64,000 bases of DNA from NCBI RefSeq assembly GCF_042683665.1, contig NZ_JBHUOO010000012.1; one strand, 5' to 3'. This DNA comes from Leeuwenhoekiella polynyae (GTDB lineage Bacteria > Bacteroidota > Bacteroidia > Flavobacteriales > Flavobacteriaceae). This document shows positions 26,281-35,555 of the stretch, piece after piece. Position 1 is the stretch's first letter. Each line of letters begins with the position of its first letter. The translations under genes and the position numbers were made by a program. The notes under the pieces were generated by a model. That model was given only the letters and a program-made list of their open reading frames with translations. It made no database searches and was not told the origin of the DNA.

Positions 26281-28113
26281 ATGAAAAAAATTAACGGAAT
26301 ACTTACACTATTTCTTTTAGCCTTTAGTCTTTGGTCTTGCACAGTAGAATCTTTTGAAGAAGAGGAAAATCCACAGGAGCCACCTGTTGAATCAGATCTT
26401 GAGATATACAAACCTCAAGAGTTTGGTGATATGGATTATGAAGATGATTCCAGTACATGGAGTTTTGATCGCAGCCGCGAGTCTGAACATTTCATCATCT
26501 TTTGGGACGCAAAATATAATGATGTAGACCCTGGCTCAACTACAATCCCTGAGCAATATCGTGTTAATATTGATAATCTTCTGGAAAAGGCCGAAGCGTT
26601 TTATACCTTAAATGTAGAGCAGCTCAAATTTGCAGATTTGAATCTGGAAAACACCAAGCTCAACACCTACAAGATGATGATTTTCTTGTATTATCAGGAT
26701 GAGTGGCTGGCAACAGGAGCTGGTTATGATGATGTTATTGGTGCATTATGGATCAGTCCCGGTACTACACAACCCGCAGGACATACATTGGCCCACGAGA
26801 TAGGTCACTGTTTTCAATATCAAGTGTTTGCCGATTTAGGTAATGGTCACGGTTTTCGTTATGGTTTTGGAGGAAATGGTGGTAATGGCTTTTGGGAACA
26901 AACGGCCCAGTGGCAGGCATTTAAAGCTTTTCCGTCACAGGTTTTTACAGCCTATGATTTTAGCGTTTACATAGAAAATTACAATAAGCACCTTCATCAT
27001 GAAAATTACCGGTATGCCAGTTATTTCATCCATTATTACTGGACCCAATTGCATGGGCAGGATTTTATAGGCCGTCTATGGCGTGAAGCCGAACAGCCCG
27101 AAGATCCGATTCAGGCTTATATGCGCTTAACCAGCATAGATACCGAAGCCTTAAATGATGAGATTTATGATGCGGCATCTAAAATGGTTACATGGGATCT
27201 TGATGAATTACGCGATTTAGGAGAAGATTATATAGGAGCTCAAAAATTTGGTTATACCACGCGTGAAGATGGTACGCATATGGTGGCTAAAACCTATGCT
27301 CCACAAACAACCGGATATAATGTGATACCACTTAAAGTACCGGAAGCGAATACAGAAGTGAAGGTAAATTTTAAAGGCTTGGCCAATGCAGCAGGATTCA
27401 ATACGGTAGATGCTTCGATCGCAGGATGGCGTTATGGTTTTGTTGCACTTAAAAATGGAGGAGAACGCGTTTACGGAACTATGCAAAGTTCAGCCGAAGG
27501 TGAATACGGTTTTACAGTGCCCGAAAATTGTTCGAAATTATGGCTTGCGATTACCGGAGCGCCTACTGAATATAGTACACACGCATGGGATGATGATAAC
27601 AGCAATGATGCAGAATGGCCGTATGCGGTTAAGTTTACCAATACCAATATATTAGGTTATGTTGATTCATCGGGAGAAGAAACGCCGGAGTCTAAAGATT
27701 TTAAGTATAATCTTACTTTTCCTGCAGATGCCGAGGCTTATTCCGGTAAGACAGTAAGTGTAGATGCAGATCAATTAGCTACTGCTTTTCAGCTTTCTTC
27801 CAATGAAATCACGGCCAATATTGGAGGTGCTATTGAATTTTATGCTATAAACAGTAATGGGGATTTGATTTCAGAAACAACAGCAAATGGTTATGGGCAC
27901 TGGTTTAGTTCGGCTGGCGATGTAGTAAGTTGGGGTGATACCGCATATTTATTTTCAGAATTTGATGAGGCCGGATTAAAATTCAGTATTGGGCAGTTTC
28001 CCGGTCGCTTAACAACGGGAGACAGCTATACGATCAAGCAGGCTTTGATTTATGAATATGAAAGCGGAAAGTCAGTACAGGCTACGTTCACTTTCGAAAT
28101 ACAGATTGAATAA
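26281..28113 (+). CDS. Lipoprotein with DUF6055-like (HExxH) and DUF4859-like domains
   Basis: A 610-residue lipoprotein (signal ending LWSC, then an acidic EEEENPQEPP linker typical of surface-exposed Bacteroidota lipoproteins). The central part contains the gluzincin-like motif HEIGH (His172, Glu173, His176) within THTLAHEIGHCFQYQ and a downstream WEQTAQWQAFKAF, as in DUF6055 proteins. The last 130 residues form a beta-sandwich like DUF4859. It is probably a surface metalloprotease or glycan-binding protein; no substrate is known. It lies 133 bp after the EutBC gene on the same strand and is followed by a terminator. Confidence 0.75.
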   Translation: MKKINGILTLFLLAFSLWSCTVESFEEEENPQEPPVESDLEIYKPQEFGDMDYEDDSSTWSFDRSRESEHFIIFWDAKYNDVDPGSTTIPEQYRVNIDNLLEKAEAFYTLNVEQLKFADLNLENTKLNTYKMMIFLYYQDEWLATGAGYDDVIGALWISPGTTQPAGHTLAHEIGHCFQYQVFADLGNGHGFRYGFGGNGGNGFWEQTAQWQAFKAFPSQVFTAYDFSVYIENYNKHLHHENYRYASYFIHYYWTQLHGQDFIGRLWREAEQPEDPIQAYMRLTSIDTEALNDEIYDAASKMVTWDLDELRDLGEDYIGAQKFGYTTREDGTHMVAKTYAPQTTGYNVIPLKVPEANTEVKVNFKGLANAAGFNTVDASIAGWRYGFVALKNGGERVYGTMQSSAEGEYGFTVPENCSKLWLAITGAPTEYSTHAWDDDNSNDAEWPYAVKFTNTNILGYVDSSGEETPESKDFKYNLTFPADAEAYSGKTVSVDADQLATAFQLSSNEITANIGGAIEFYAINSNGDLISETTANGYGHWFSSAGDVVSWGDTAYLFSEFDEAGLKFSIGQFPGRLTTGDSYTIKQALIYEYESGKSVQATFTFEIQIE

Positions 28114-28167
28114 TCGAATAGCAACCGGATTATAAAAGTTTCCGGAGAATTAGCTTTGCTATTTTTT

Positions 28168-28200
28168 AAACGCACCTTTAATACCTTAGGTGCGTTTTGA
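28168..28200. terminator. Hairpin terminator
   Basis: Stem AAACGCACCT/AGGTGCGTTT with a 10-nt spacer, about 55 bp after the DUF6055-type gene. It is nearly symmetric and may work in both directions. Confidence 0.75.
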
Positions 28201-28345
28201 TTTATAGAATTCTTGATAGTTAAAAAACTTCAAATTATTCTCAATTCCCTAATTACTCCGCGAATCTTCAGACTAATATTTTTGCTTGAACTTTGATATG
28301 AATGTACAGATACTGTATAGTGGTGTCTTTTTGACTTTCATTATA

Positions 28346-28954
28346 TTACTTATGTTCTTGAGGACCTCGTATACCCGCCTTAATTTCTGTTTTTAGATCA
28401 TTAGCTTCCGGTGGAATAGGGCAAGAATAGTTAGGACTATACGCGCAAAACGGATTGTATGCTTTATTAAAATCAATGACAATCGTTTCCCCTTCAGGAA
28501 TTCTTAGATCAATATAGCGCCCGGCTCCATACGTTTCTACACCACTGGTATAATCTGTAAATGGGAGGAAAAGATAATCCCAGTATTCTTCAGTTTCCCT
28601 TAATTCTGGACTTTGATAAATAGTAAGTTGATAGGGTTTTCCATTTAATTCAAACGAAGCAATTGCATAGGTTTCTTCTTGCTTTATCTTACCTGAAGAA
28701 GTCGGAAAATCAATTGTTACCGGATTTTCAATACGGTCAAATTGAGCCATAACCCGGTATGTAGAATCGATAGGATAGAATTGATGTCCTTTAAAAACTT
28801 TTTGTTCTTCTGGGGTTAGCGGGGATTCTTCGGGATTTTTATATTCGGCATTCAAGTCTTTTTGAAATTGAAGAATTTCGGTTTGATAAGCGGTTTGGGC
28901 AAAAGCAGAAAAACCGTTTAAAATTAAGGCAAAGATTAATAACTGTTTTTTCAT
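28346..28954 (-). CDS. DUF1684 domain-containing exported protein
   Basis: A 202-residue protein with a signal peptide (ending SAFAQ). The C-terminal stretch DFNKAYNPFCAYSPNYSCPIPPEANDLKTEIKAGIR is the hallmark of DUF1684, a Bacteroidota-rich family of unknown activity; its conserved Cys pair may form a disulfide or bind metal. It lies 46 bp downstream of the tricorn-type peptidase gene, with a hairpin between them, so it may receive read-through from it. Confidence 0.88.
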   Translation of the reverse strand: MKKQLLIFALILNGFSAFAQTAYQTEILQFQKDLNAEYKNPEESPLTPEEQKVFKGHQFYPIDSTYRVMAQFDRIENPVTIDFPTSSGKIKQEETYAIASFELNGKPYQLTIYQSPELRETEEYWDYLFLPFTDYTSGVETYGAGRYIDLRIPEGETIVIDFNKAYNPFCAYSPNYSCPIPPEANDLKTEIKAGIRGPQEHK

Positions 28955-28961
28955 ATAAAAG

Positions 28962-28987
28962 AGCCTCCCCAGTCTAACGGGAAGGCT
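28962..28987 (-). terminator. Intercistronic hairpin after the tricorn-type gene
   Basis: On the minus strand, arms AGCCTTCCC/GGGGAGGCT enclose an 8-nt loop, followed by a short T run. It may be a partial terminator that lowers expression of the DUF1684 gene. Confidence 0.6.
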
Positions 28988-29000
28988 TTGAATTTTTAAA

Positions 29001-32000
29001 TTAATTTTTCGTTTTATCTGGATATTCAGGAGTAGTCAACGTCTTTGGTGGATTTTCCTTCAGCTGTTGTAAAATGATCTCAATTGCTTTTTCCAGTTGA
29101 GGGTCTTTCCCGGCAATTACTTCTTTTGGCGTTTGTTCTACCTCCACATCGGGTGGAGTCCCTACATTTTCAATTCCAAAACCTTCTTCATTATAAAAAG
29201 CTACGTTTGGTGCGGTTACCATTCCGCCATCTATAAACTCTGGATACCCCAAAACGCCTACGAGTCCGCCCCAGGTACGTTTACCCACAAGGGTTCCCAG
29301 TTTATTTCTTCGGAATAAATACGGTAAATAATCTCCACCAGAACCAGCAGTTTCATCAATAAGCATCACTTTAGGTCCTTGTATAGAAGCACTGGGTGCT
29401 TTCATATCCTTACCATATCTAAAATTCCAATAACTCTGCATTGGCTTGTTAAGTAAATCTATTACATAATCAGCCAGTTGACCGCCCCCGTTAAAACGCT
29501 CATCAACAATGATCGCTTTTTTATCGGCCTGCGGATAGAAATAGCGCTTAAAGTATTCGTGACCACCGGTTGCGGTATTGGGTACATAGACATAAGCAAC
29601 CTGACCATTTGTGGCTTCATTTACTTTTTTAATATTACCTTCTACCCAGTCCCGGTTTCTTAAATCGCGATCAGAAGCAATAGTTGTGACTTCTTCATCG
29701 TGCGCATTAGCGCCGTTCGCATTTGCAGCTAAAGTAAGCGTTACCAGTTTGCCGGCTTTATTCTCAAAGAAACGATACAGGTTATCTGAAGCAGTCACTT
29801 CTTTACCATCTACTTTGATGATATAATCACCTACACTCGCACTTACTCCGGGTTCGGTAAGTGGAGAACGCAGATCTGGATTCCAGTTGAGACCGCCGTA
29901 TATTTTTGAAATCTGATAGCGGTTATTGTTCACAACATAATCAGCACCCAGTAAACCACCGCTTATGCTTTCTTTCTCCACTCTGTTATCCCCACGATAA
30001 TCAAAGCGGTGATGCCCTACAGATAGTTCAGCAAACATCCAACTCATCAAGCGATACAAGTCACTTTTTGCAGCAGCATCAGGTACAAATATTTCGTATT
30101 TTTCTTTCATTGCATCCCAGTCAACACCATGCATTGCCGGATCGTAAAAATAATCACGGTTTACACGCCAGGCTTCATTAAAGATGTTTCTCCATTCTTT
30201 CTTAGGATCAATTTTAACTTGAATACCTTCTAAATTTAAAGGAGCTTTATCAGCTTTTTTACCAACTTCTGAAACGAACCAACTACCAGAATCGGCATAT
30301 AGCATTTTTTCGCCGTTGGCGGAAATTTCGAAGGAGTAGGCTTCTAGCAATTCTTCATCTTTTTGTTCAGCAAGATTATAGAGGTACATAGTAGTTTCTC
30401 CATCGTGAGAAGGGTAAGATAAATAATACAACATCCCTTCTTTTGGTACAGCTAACGAACCAAATTGTCCTGTTCCTACAGGTATTGAAACCATACGATT
30501 CATAATGCCATCCCAGTCTATTTTTAAAGTAGGGATTTCTTCCTTTTTATCCTCTTTTTCTTCAGCCTCTTCTTCTTTTTCAGCAATAACTTCTACATCA
30601 TTTTCTTTGGCAAAAGGAGATTTCACATCTTTTTGTAAGGTGATTAAATACAATGCATTTGAAGATTCCATATCCTGATTAGATTGATCAAACCAGTTCA
30701 CAACCGGTCCTGCATCTGTAGAGCCGGTTAGATAAAGGTATTTTCCACTAGGGTCAAATGTAGGTTCAGTAACATTTGAAAGTCCGTCTGAAATAGGATA
30801 GGATTTGTTTTCGCTAAGCGAAAAAATATAGGCTTGTTCAAAATTAGTTTCGGTAATCAAGGTATAAGCTAGCCAATTAGAATCTGCAGACCAGCTTCCG
30901 AAAAGATCTCGATAATCTGCCGGTTGATATAAGATATCTTGTGCTACCTTTTCAGTTTTACCGGTAGCAACTGTTGTGATATATAGATTTCTTCCATTAT
31001 CTACATAAGCCACTTTTTTACTATCTGGAGACCAGTGTAAATGGGCATAAAAACCAGTGCCATCTAATTGGATGGCTTTTGCCTCATCTAGACTGTTCTG
31101 ATTTTTTATATGCAATTCATACTCACCACTTGCATCAGAGAAATAAGCGATAGACTTGCTGTCTGGCGACCATTTAGGGAAGGTCTCGTGAACACCCGGA
31201 GTTTCTGTTAAATTAGCAACATCTCCTTTTTCTGCCGGTACGGTAACAATTTCACCTCTAAAATCTACAACAACACGTGCACCTGTAGGAGAGATACCGG
31301 CGCTTCGCACATAGTCGCTCCCACTCACAAAGCGCGGACGCAACTCTAACAAATCTGTAGCAATACCAATAGTCAGCTTTTTTAAAGTTTTTGTAGCCGG
31401 ATTAAAAGTGTGTAAATAACCAGCCTGTTCCATGATGATATTCCCGGTTTCAGATACCGAAACATCTTGTAAGCCATAGTCTTTAAAATCAGTTAATTGC
31501 TCAACTTTTTTGGTGTTGATATCATAACTGTACAAATTGAATTCACCATCTCGATCGCTTCTAAAATAAACCAGATCTCCTAAGAATTCTGGTTGGGTGT
31601 CATTACTTCCTGAAGCTGGTTTTGGGATTTCAACAATTTCCTGAGTTGCAGTATCAAAAATAAATATACGCGTCTGTGTACCACCCCGGTAATGTTTCCA
31701 TTGGTTAAAACGATCAGGAATTGGAGTATAGGCGATGTATTTTCCATCACTAGAATAACTAGCCCAGAAAGCATTAGGTATTTCTAATTCTGCAGCATGA
31801 CCACCCTCTACAGGAACTGTAAAAAGTTCGGTGTACCTATTGGTGAAAATTGCCCGTTGTGATGCAAAAAGTACGTGCTTGCCGTCTGGAGTAAAACCCC
31901 GAACATAATCAGGATACGGGTGCCAGGTTAACCGGGAAGGAACACCTCCTGTGGTGGGAACCGTAAACACATCCATATTTCCATCATATTCTGCACTAAA

Positions 32001-32246
32001 TGCGATGGTTTTACCATCAGGAGAAAATACCGGGTTATATTCAACACCTTCATCTATCGTAAGCCTACGCGGTTGTGAACCATCTTTATTGGCGACCCAA
32101 AGGTCTTCTGCATAAATAAAAGCTATATGATCTTTGCTTATAGCCGGCTCGTCTAGCAACCGGGTATCTACTTGATCGATCTGGCAGTAACCACTCAGAG
32201 AGAGGAGTACAGCTGTTATACTTAAGATTTGATTTTTGATTTCCAT
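29001..32246 (-). CDS. Tricorn-like S41 family peptidase
   Basis: A 1081-residue exported protease (signal peptide ending SGYCQ). The order is: two WD40/PD40 beta-propellers (about 30-545), an acidic Glu/Lys linker (about 555-580), a further beta region, a C1 helical domain, PDZ (about 770-830) and an S41 peptidase core. The nucleophile is Ser969 in DETAGSGGDYLP, and the C1 histidine is probably in MHGVDWD. Archaeal tricorn degrades proteasome products; Bacteroidota homologues sit in the periplasm and are thought to process peptides. It is transcribed alone or with the DUF1684 gene. Confidence 0.93.
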   Translation of the reverse strand: MEIKNQILSITAVLLSLSGYCQIDQVDTRLLDEPAISKDHIAFIYAEDLWVANKDGSQPRRLTIDEGVEYNPVFSPDGKTIAFSAEYDGNMDVFTVPTTGGVPSRLTWHPYPDYVRGFTPDGKHVLFASQRAIFTNRYTELFTVPVEGGHAAELEIPNAFWASYSSDGKYIAYTPIPDRFNQWKHYRGGTQTRIFIFDTATQEIVEIPKPASGSNDTQPEFLGDLVYFRSDRDGEFNLYSYDINTKKVEQLTDFKDYGLQDVSVSETGNIIMEQAGYLHTFNPATKTLKKLTIGIATDLLELRPRFVSGSDYVRSAGISPTGARVVVDFRGEIVTVPAEKGDVANLTETPGVHETFPKWSPDSKSIAYFSDASGEYELHIKNQNSLDEAKAIQLDGTGFYAHLHWSPDSKKVAYVDNGRNLYITTVATGKTEKVAQDILYQPADYRDLFGSWSADSNWLAYTLITETNFEQAYIFSLSENKSYPISDGLSNVTEPTFDPSGKYLYLTGSTDAGPVVNWFDQSNQDMESSNALYLITLQKDVKSPFAKENDVEVIAEKEEEAEEKEDKKEEIPTLKIDWDGIMNRMVSIPVGTGQFGSLAVPKEGMLYYLSYPSHDGETTMYLYNLAEQKDEELLEAYSFEISANGEKMLYADSGSWFVSEVGKKADKAPLNLEGIQVKIDPKKEWRNIFNEAWRVNRDYFYDPAMHGVDWDAMKEKYEIFVPDAAAKSDLYRLMSWMFAELSVGHHRFDYRGDNRVEKESISGGLLGADYVVNNNRYQISKIYGGLNWNPDLRSPLTEPGVSASVGDYIIKVDGKEVTASDNLYRFFENKAGKLVTLTLAANANGANAHDEEVTTIASDRDLRNRDWVEGNIKKVNEATNGQVAYVYVPNTATGGHEYFKRYFYPQADKKAIIVDERFNGGGQLADYVIDLLNKPMQSYWNFRYGKDMKAPSASIQGPKVMLIDETAGSGGDYLPYLFRRNKLGTLVGKRTWGGLVGVLGYPEFIDGGMVTAPNVAFYNEEGFGIENVGTPPDVEVEQTPKEVIAGKDPQLEKAIEIILQQLKENPPKTLTTPEYPDKTKN

Positions 32247-32419
32247 ATTTTGATTGATTTTCCTCGATAATCGAGATTTAAATGTTCCAAGACTTATCTC
32301 GTTTTAAAATATATTGTTTAGTTTAATGCTTCGCGGGGATGCCCCGAAGTAGTTTACGATTTTCAAGTTACTAAAAACCGCTTTGAATTTAATCTAAACT
32401 GCACTTTTCAAATGAAAAA

Positions 32420-32450
32420 AGTCCGTTGAATTTATTTTCAACGGACTTCT
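32420..32450 (-). terminator. Terminator of the coiled-coil lipoprotein gene
   Basis: Stem AGTCCGTTGAA/TTCAACGGACT with a 7-nt loop; on the minus strand it is followed by six T. It lies about 60 bp after the stop. Confidence 0.85.
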
Positions 32451-32506
32451 CAATTTTACTGATTCTGTTTAGAGAACGATAAAAAAAACAATAGGGTAAT
32501 TGTTTA

Positions 32507-32989
32507 TTATTTATCTGAAGTTTGTTTTAAAGCCTCTTGCTCGGCTTCAATAGTTTTCAATTCGGTTTTGATTTGATTGAGACGCGCTGCAATCTCCTCA
32601 TTATTCGCTTCCATATCTGTAAGCTGTTGTTCCATTTGCGTTACAGTAATACTATCTGACATAAAATATGCTTTTAGCTCGCTGTGACTTTCTATGGTGC
32701 TTTTGAGTTTGCTCAACGTTTCGGCTTGTTGTTTGAGCAACATTTGATGCTTTTGCAGATCAGCCATTGCAATAGAGTCGGTTTCTTCAACTTCCTTCAA
32801 TTTATCGCTTAAGGTTCTGGTATCTGTTTTAAGTTGCTCGTGAGAAACCGTCATCGCCTCGTGAACGACCTCAAGACTATCAGTATGCATTACAAATTCT
32901 AAATAATTTTCGTGTAATGCTTTACGGGTATCGTCGCAGCTCACAAAAAGTATTGCAGCAAAAGCTGCTAATACGATTAATTTTTTCAT
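32507..32989 (-). CDS. Coiled-coil lipoprotein, unknown function
   Basis: A 160-residue lipoprotein (signal MKKLIVLAAFAAILFVSC, Cys18 lipidated) whose mature part is almost entirely helical and charged, with heptad-like patterns over about 45-155. It has no enzymatic motif. Such proteins are anchored in the outer or inner membrane and often act as spacers or scaffolds; nothing more specific can be said. The gene is monocistronic, with its own terminator and an upstream hairpin that ends the helicase transcript. Confidence 0.75.
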   Translation of the reverse strand: MKKLIVLAAFAAILFVSCDDTRKALHENYLEFVMHTDSLEVVHEAMTVSHEQLKTDTRTLSDKLKEVEETDSIAMADLQKHQMLLKQQAETLSKLKSTIESHSELKAYFMSDSITVTQMEQQLTDMEANNEEIAARLNQIKTELKTIEAEQEALKQTSDK

Positions 32990-33081
32990 AGTGTCGGTGT
33001 CCTTAATTAACAGATTAAATATAAAAAAGAAAGTAGTGTGTGGGTTGTTAAATAATAGTTAGATTTTAAAAATGATCCTAA

Positions 33082-33117
33082 AAAAATCCGCTACAGATGA
33101 ACTACAGCGGATTTTTA
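33082..33117 (-). terminator. Terminator of the DEAD-box helicase gene
   Basis: Stem AAAATCCGCT/AGCGGATTTT with a 13-nt loop and flanking A/T runs, 20 bp after the helicase stop. Confidence 0.8.
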
Positions 33118-33134
33118 TAGGATAATCATAAATT

Positions 33135-34439
33135 TTACTCAGACTTCGGCTTTGAGTTGAAACGCTTATTAGGCTTTCCCGCTGTCTGCTTTTTTGGTCT
33201 GTGACTTTTATTTTCTGAATTACCGCGTGATCTATTAGATCTGTTGCGGTTATTATTACGAGGTGGTCTGGCAGCCGGAGCTTCAGACGGGTCCTCAGGC
33301 CCATCTACTAAAAATGGATGTTCTGCAATCACATGTACTTTTTGTTTGATCAGTTTCTCGATATCTTTTAAATAGGGACGCTCATCTTGTGCACAGAAAC
33401 TTAGCGCTATACCGCTGGCTTTTGCTCGACCGGTACGCCCAATACGGTGTACATACGTTTCAGGAACGTTAGGAAGGTCATACTGAATTACCAATTCTAA
33501 CTCTGAAACATCAATACCACGCGCAGCGATATCAGTTGCTACTAAAACCTGGGTTTTTCCATCTTTAAAAGCACTCAATGCTTTTTGACGGGCAGCCTGT
33601 GATTTGTTACCGTGAATGGCAGCAGCATTGATACCGGCTTTATCTAAGATTTTTACAATCTTATTCGCTCCGTGCTTGGTACGTGAAAATACCAAAGCCG
33701 TTTCTGGTTTTTCCGTTTCAATGAGGTGCTTTAATAATTTAGCTTTACTCTTTTTACTCACAAAATAAACCGACTGATCGACCCGCTCAGCTGTAGGCTT
33801 CTCGGGAGCGATACTCACTTTTTCAAAGTCGCCCAGAATGAGTTTAGAAAGATCTATAATTGCTTTAGGCATCGTAGCCGAAAAGAATAGCGACTGACGC
33901 TTGTGCGGTACGAGTTTTAAAACCTTTTTAATGTCGTGTATAAAGCCCATATCAAGCATCTGGTCTGCTTCATCAAGCACCAAATATTCAATATCTTTTA
34001 AGCTGATAAAACCTTGCTTGACCAAATCGAGTAAACGGCCCGGTGTAGCTGTTAATACATCTACGCCTTTACGCATCGCATTTACCTGAGAAGCTTGTTT
34101 TACTCCCCCAAAAATCACGGTATTCTTTATACCAGTGTATTTGCTGTATTCTGCGACGTTATCGTCAATTTGTATAGCGAGTTCACGAGTTGGCGTAATG
34201 ATTAAAGCTTTAAGCTTTCGTCCGCCTTTACCCGAACCAATATTGTTATAAATCTGTTGCAAGATAGGAATGGTAAAAGCTGCCGTTTTTCCGGTACCCG
34301 TCTGTGCCGAACCTAATAAGTCTTTTCCTTTAAGAAGTACCGGTATGGCTTGTTGCTGAATTGGGGTAGGGTGGGTGTATCCTTTATCGGCAAGTGCCTT
34401 AAGGATAGGGTCAATAAGACCTAATTCTTTAAATGTCAT
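33135..34439 (-). CDS. DEAD-box RNA helicase (RhlE-like)
   Basis: A 434-residue cytosolic RNA helicase. All core motifs are present: Q motif (FKELGL...PTPIQQQAIP), Walker A AQTGTGKT (Lys51), PTRELAIQ, TPGRLLDL, DEAD in VLDEADQMLDMGF, SAT, ARGIDV and HRIGRTGR. The last 60 residues are a basic Arg/Asn/Lys tail typical of RhlE-group proteins and used to bind rRNA. Likely roles are ribosome assembly and RNA turnover, often induced by cold. It is monocistronic. The identification is secure; the exact paralogue is not. Confidence 0.93.
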   Translation of the reverse strand: MTFKELGLIDPILKALADKGYTHPTPIQQQAIPVLLKGKDLLGSAQTGTGKTAAFTIPILQQIYNNIGSGKGGRKLKALIITPTRELAIQIDDNVAEYSKYTGIKNTVIFGGVKQASQVNAMRKGVDVLTATPGRLLDLVKQGFISLKDIEYLVLDEADQMLDMGFIHDIKKVLKLVPHKRQSLFFSATMPKAIIDLSKLILGDFEKVSIAPEKPTAERVDQSVYFVSKKSKAKLLKHLIETEKPETALVFSRTKHGANKIVKILDKAGINAAAIHGNKSQAARQKALSAFKDGKTQVLVATDIAARGIDVSELELVIQYDLPNVPETYVHRIGRTGRAKASGIALSFCAQDERPYLKDIEKLIKQKVHVIAEHPFLVDGPEDPSEAPAARPPRNNNRNRSNRSRGNSENKSHRPKKQTAGKPNKRFNSKPKSE

Positions 34440-34542
34440 AAATTCTAATAAGCGGCAAAGATACGGTTATTTTAAACGCATAAACCTAATTTAACTTAAA
34501 ATACTGATATTTAATATATTAAGTGTCTTTAAATAGGGTTTC

Positions 34543-34653
34543 CTAAAAGATAAACCAAGATTTCAGTGCATCCCAATTGGAAAAAATGAGATAGCCAATG
34601 ATGAAGGCAAAACCTAGTAAAAGCAAATTTTTAGAATCAGGAGTCTCATTGTT
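34543..34653 (-). pseudogene. Small membrane-peptide frame without start codon
   Basis: Immediately after the CPBP protease stop, the minus strand holds an open frame of 36 codons (NNETPDSKNLLLLGFAFIIG...) that reads like a real small protein: a charged start and one transmembrane helix. It is preceded by an in-frame TAA and has no ATG; only a TTG inside the helix could start it. It may be a decayed small gene, or use an unusual start. Weak evidence. Confidence 0.25.
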
Positions 34654-34654
34654 C

Positions 34655-35515
34655 TTATGGGATTATGACATAGTCTTTAGATTTATTCTGATAGTAATAA
34701 AAAATAGCGGCTATTGCAACAGCTTGAGCGATGATGGACAGATACGAACCTTCAAAACCAAAGGCACCACCGTTGAGTTTATTTGCTTCTTCGATTTTAA
34801 AGTTGATCAAGTTGTAAAAGTTTTGGCCGCTTACATTAAAACCATAAAGGCCTTGAAATAAATTCCAACTCCAGTGCAAAGCAATTGGAAACCAAAGGTT
34901 TTTAGTATACGTGTATGAAATTCCCAGCAAAATTCCCGCAAGGAAAATATTTAAAAGTCCAAGAGCACTTACATTAGGGTTCAATCCGTGAGCTAATGAA
35001 AAAATAACTGCTGAAATAAGCAGCGCCACACACTTATTAAACGAAAGCATTAAATTACGTTGTAGGTAGCCTCTAAAGACACTTTCTTCTACTACGGCAA
35101 TGATGAGAAAAAAGAACACAGAAAGGAGCAACTCTATAAAATCAATATTGAAATTTAGAAAAATAAGTTCGTTTACAGTATATAAAAATCCATAGCCTAA
35201 ACTCATAATAAGCAGTCCTAAAAGCAAACCCATTGCAAACTCGTGTAGTCGGTTTTTGGTTTGAAAGCCCAGTTGTATAAAGGGTTTTTTATCTACAAAG
35301 CGCATAAAAAGCCAAAGTATAAGTAGCGTACCCAGCAAATCAAAAAAATGAATGATCAGACTTTGAGTCGTGGTTCTAGCTTGTGAGGAATCTGTAAAAT
35401 CTACTTGAGCGACGAGCATTCCTAAAAGTTGAAATGCTATAACACAAAATAGATAAGGTGCAATAAACAGCAGGATGCGTTGCCAACCCTTAAATCGTGA
35501 GGTTTGTTCGGTCAT
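34655..35515 (-). CDS. CPBP-family intramembrane metalloprotease
   Basis: A 286-residue inner membrane protein with about eight helices, of the CAAX protease/bacteriocin-processing (Abi) family. The catalytic motifs are Glu143-Glu144-x3-Arg148 (EESVFR), FSLAHG with its His, and HWSWNLFQG with His and Asn. In bacteria such proteins cleave membrane peptides or serve in self-immunity; the substrate here is unknown. It is the last gene of a run with the DUF418 and serine hydrolase genes (gaps of about 40 bp). Confidence 0.88.
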   Translation of the reverse strand: MTEQTSRFKGWQRILLFIAPYLFCVIAFQLLGMLVAQVDFTDSSQARTTTQSLIIHFFDLLGTLLILWLFMRFVDKKPFIQLGFQTKNRLHEFAMGLLLGLLIMSLGYGFLYTVNELIFLNFNIDFIELLLSVFFFLIIAVVEESVFRGYLQRNLMLSFNKCVALLISAVIFSLAHGLNPNVSALGLLNIFLAGILLGISYTYTKNLWFPIALHWSWNLFQGLYGFNVSGQNFYNLINFKIEEANKLNGGAFGFEGSYLSIIAQAVAIAAIFYYYQNKSKDYVIIP

Positions 35516-35555
35516 TTTATTTTAAGTGTTTTTATATGAGGAATACGTATATGGA

